In this document: positions 5,275-6,965 of the stretch, in pieces | Numbering within the stretch: the stretch's first letter is position 1 | Layout of the letters: each line of letters starts with the position of its first letter | Made by a program: the position numbers and the translations under genes | Notes under the pieces: model-generated | What the model saw: only the letters and a program-made list of their open reading frames with translations | Databases searched by the model: none | Told to the model about the DNA's origin: nothing | NCBI GenBank assembly: GCA_001798455.1 | Contig: MGSI01000127.1 | Location: 1 to 6,965, forward strand | Source of the DNA: Deltaproteobacteria bacterium RIFCSPLOWO2_02_FULL_57_26 | Lineage (GTDB): Bacteria; Desulfobacterota; Binatia; UBA9968 | Direction: 5' to 3' | Length of the DNA stretch: 6,965 nucleotides

Positions 5275-6603
5275 ATGCCGGAGCCTCAAAAAACAGCCGG
5301 ACCGGCGAGGGCTCCCATCTCGGTGCCTTTCTTCTATGGATGGGTCGTTGTCGCTCTGAGTTTTTTGGCCTGTCTGGTAACGGCCGGAATTCGCTCGGCC
5401 CCCGCGGTCCTGATTCATCCCCTTGAAGCAGAGTTCGGTTGGAGTCGCGCTGCCGTCGCTTCGGCAGCCAGCCTTAACCTTTTGCTCTTCGGGCTCGCCG
5501 CTCCCTTCGGCGGCTGGCTTATCGACCGGTATGGGGCGCGCCGAGTCATTCTAGGCTGTCTGGCCCTGGTAGCCGGCGGTGTAACCACTGTCGTTTTTGT
5601 CCGCGAGCTGTGGCAGCTCATCCTCGTATGGGGAGTCCTCATAGGGATCGCGACGGGATTGACTCCTCCTCTGGGAGCAAGCGTTGCGAGCCGGTGGTTT
5701 GTCGCGCGCCGCGGCATTGCGCTGGGCATACTCACGAACGCAAACGCCGCCGGGCAGGTCATTTTTTTGCCCCTTTTGATGGCCCTGATCGTCGCCAGCG
5801 GCTGGCGCACGGCTTTGCTGCTCATGGTCGCGGTTTCTCTATTTCTAATGCCGTTTATCGTCTTATGGCTTCGCGACGATCCCTCGGACGTGGGCTTAGA
5901 GCCCTATGGCTCTGAAAAAGAGGGGCGGGCCGGGGAAAGTCGAGACGCGGCCGCGCGCGGCGGCTCATCGCGCGGTTCCGTTTCGTCCGTTTCCGTAGTT
6001 TTTAAGACGCCATCCTTCTGGCTCCTCAGCGGGTGTTTTTTTGTTTGCGGGGTGACCGCCAACGGGCTCATTGGGACGCACCTGATACCCCACGCTATCG
6101 AAAGGGGCATACCGCAAGTGACAGCTGCGGCCGTAGTTGGAGTCATGGGCGGGATGAGCTTCGTGGGCACGTTGATTTCCGGCTGGCTGGTCGACCGGAT
6201 CGATCCGCGCAAGGTCCTGGCCGCCGTCTATGCGCTTCGAGGGTCATCGCTGTTCATCCTACCGTTCGTTAGCGATGCTACCGGCCTTTTGGTTTTCGCC
6301 GTGATTTACGGTCTTGACTGGTTTGCGTCGGGGCCGGGGACCGTGGCGATCATAGCCGAGGTTTTTGGCAACTCCGCGGTCGGCAGAGTTTTTGGATTGG
6401 CCTTCGTTTTTCACCAGGTCGGCGGTGCCCTGGCTGCGGTTGCAGGCGGTTGGGTTTACTCCCAATTCGGCGACTATCAATACGCCTTCATTGCCGGCGG
6501 GATTCTGGGATTGATGGCAGCCGGACTCGCTCTCACGATTCCTCTGAAACCGCGCAAGCAGATGGAAGCGATTGCTACATCGGCTGAACTGGCGGGCGTC
6601 TAG
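5275..6603 (+). CDS. MFS transporter, monocarboxylate / oxalate-formate antiporter-like
   Basis: This 442-residue inner-membrane carrier has the two-halved MFS layout. FYGWVVVALSFLACLV (20-35) is the first helix with the FYGW opening common in the monocarboxylate-porter/OFA group. The loop 2-3 signature is GGWLIDRYGARR (79-90), and a degenerate copy, GWLVDRIDPRK (303-313), marks the second half. SRWFVARRGIALGI (139-152) is the conserved helix 4-5 region. LRDDPSDVGLEPYG (199-212) ends the first six helices and opens a polar central loop to about residue 244. About 12 membrane segments are expected. Relatives carry small carboxylates with protons or by exchange, which would suit the CoA-transferase nearby, but the substrate is not determined. 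The start at 5275 is the ATG immediately before the polar leader; the RBS is weak. The 153 bp upstream, shared with the divergent broken toxin locus, has no promoter I trust. Confidence 0.9.
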   Translation: MPEPQKTAGPARAPISVPFFYGWVVVALSFLACLVTAGIRSAPAVLIHPLEAEFGWSRAAVASAASLNLLLFGLAAPFGGWLIDRYGARRVILGCLALVAGGVTTVVFVRELWQLILVWGVLIGIATGLTPPLGASVASRWFVARRGIALGILTNANAAGQVIFLPLLMALIVASGWRTALLLMVAVSLFLMPFIVLWLRDDPSDVGLEPYGSEKEGRAGESRDAAARGGSSRGSVSSVSVVFKTPSFWLLSGCFFVCGVTANGLIGTHLIPHAIERGIPQVTAAAVVGVMGGMSFVGTLISGWLVDRIDPRKVLAAVYALRGSSLFILPFVSDATGLLVFAVIYGLDWFASGPGTVAIIAEVFGNSAVGRVFGLAFVFHQVGGALAAVAGGWVYSQFGDYQYAFIAGGILGLMAAGLALTIPLKPRKQMEAIATSAELAGV

Positions 6604-6677
6604 AGTCAGCACGCGGTGGGGGAGAGGTCTGGCGATCACACATGTCGTCAGGCGAGACGTGGCCCGCATCATTCCCT

Positions 6678-6714
6678 TGTGAGATCGGCCGCCCGTTCCA
6701 TGGCACGGCTCACA
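6678..6714. repeat. Nested near-palindrome downstream of the MFS gene
   Basis: TGTGAG at 6678-6683 pairs with CTCACA at 6709-6714. Inside them, 6693-6708 (CCGTTCCATGGCACGG) is a 16-bp palindrome with one mismatched pair, centred on CCATGG. A nine-base ATCGGCCGC sits on one side only, so the whole would fold as a bulged hairpin. No T-run follows, so it is not an intrinsic terminator. It could be a REP-like hairpin related to the adjacent transposase stub, or an operator. Confidence 0.45.
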
Positions 6715-6722
6715 TAGGCCGC

Positions 6723-6784
6723 GTCCCCGCGCTGGATAATATGATGAGGATAAGCAGGGATCGTAATGCAGGCAACCGGGGCAT
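6723..6784 (-). pseudogene. N-terminal stub of a REP-associated tyrosine transposase (IS200-like, Y1_Tnp), frameshifted
   Basis: From the ATG at 6784 the minus strand reads M-P-R, then needs one missing base near 6776-6779 to continue as VACITIPAYPHHIIQRGD (6776-6723). The result strongly resembles the RAYT N-terminus, usually MPR-x-AR-hydrophobic-IPGxPHHxxQRGN. After QRGD the family pattern ends and a stop follows about 17 codons later. The HUH pair and catalytic Tyr of the full enzyme, which normally lie further in, are absent. It is therefore a short non-functional relic. The match is only about 20 residues and depends on one inferred frameshift, so chance similarity is possible, though IPxxPHHxxQRG is distinctive. 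Confidence 0.5.
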
Positions 6785-6799
6785 GCGCGATACATTTCG

Positions 6800-6965
6800 T
6801 CAAAGTACCTTCATGGCGGCGGCGCCAACGGTGACCATACCGGCGGCCACATAGCGAGTTGCGCCAAAGCGCTCGTTGAGAAAGATCGCCGCGATCAAGG
6901 TTGCGAAGATCACTGAGGTCTCGCGTAGCGCTGCGACAAGCGCTATAGGGGCATAGGTCATAGCC
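6800..6965 (-). CDS. EamA/DMT-family transporter, C-terminal end (cut by window edge)
   Basis: The minus strand from 6964 to the TGA at 6800-6802 gives 54 residues: APIALVAALRETSVIFATLI, then AAIFLNERFGATRYVAAGMV and a short VGAAAMKVL tail. The pattern of PIALVAALRETSVIFA, a conserved LNERFG turn and a last glycine/alanine-rich helix is typical of the end of the second EamA repeat in 10-helix drug/metabolite exporters. Only the last two membrane helices are in the window. The gene converges on the MFS gene, with 196 bp between stops that hold the palindrome and transposase relic. The substrate is unknown, and nothing ties it to the catabolic genes. Confidence 0.82.
   Translation of the reverse strand, partial: AMTYAPIALVAALRETSVIFATLIAAIFLNERFGATRYVAAGMVTVGAAAMKVL

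Noticed and set aside
6259..6795. 178-codon minus-strand frame running from the gap into the MFS gene
   Set aside because: Most of it is antisense to the MFS gene. Only the neighbouring frame at 6723-6784 carries a recognisable transposase motif.

Overview
The window looks like chromosomal DNA from an uncultured Gram-negative soil or sediment bacterium. It is moderately GC-rich and carries a secreted NMT1/THI5-like binding protein, a family III CoA-transferase, a luciferase-like flavin enzyme, a DUF6282-type amidohydrolase and a monocarboxylate-type MFS carrier. This gene mix is common in environmental lineages such as Binatota, Methylomirabilota/Rokubacteria or former Deltaproteobacteria. 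That placement is inference from gene content; no marker gene is present.

Layout. 1-489 (minus) is the N-terminal half of a periplasmic substrate-binding protein cut by the window edge. A 192-bp divergent spacer follows, then a plus-strand run: CoA-transferase (682-1869), LLM flavin-dependent oxidoreductase (1904-2902) and DUF6282-like amidohydrolase (3037-4053). A heptameric minisatellite present in both orientations fills the gap before the amidohydrolase. A short-chain dehydrogenase (4065-4853, minus) converges on it and is bracketed by outward-pointing copies of GGGGACAGG. Next is a broken toxin-antitoxin locus (4905-5121, minus): the start of a DUF433 antitoxin joined out of frame to the end of a DUF5615 toxin. 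An MFS transporter (5275-6603, plus) follows. The last part holds a near-palindrome, a frameshifted stub of a REP-associated tyrosine transposase (6723-6784, minus) and the C-terminus of an EamA/DMT transporter (6800-6965, minus, cut by the edge).

Function. The three plus-strand enzymes could form a catabolic unit: CoA activation of a carboxylic acid, flavin- or F420-dependent oxidation, and metal-dependent hydrolysis. The divergent binding protein and the downstream MFS carrier could handle uptake of a small organic acid. No substrate can be named from the sequence. I see no CRISPR array, tRNA, rRNA or intact mobile element, and no convincing new defence or signalling system. The unusual content lies in the decayed genes and small repeats between ordinary metabolic genes.
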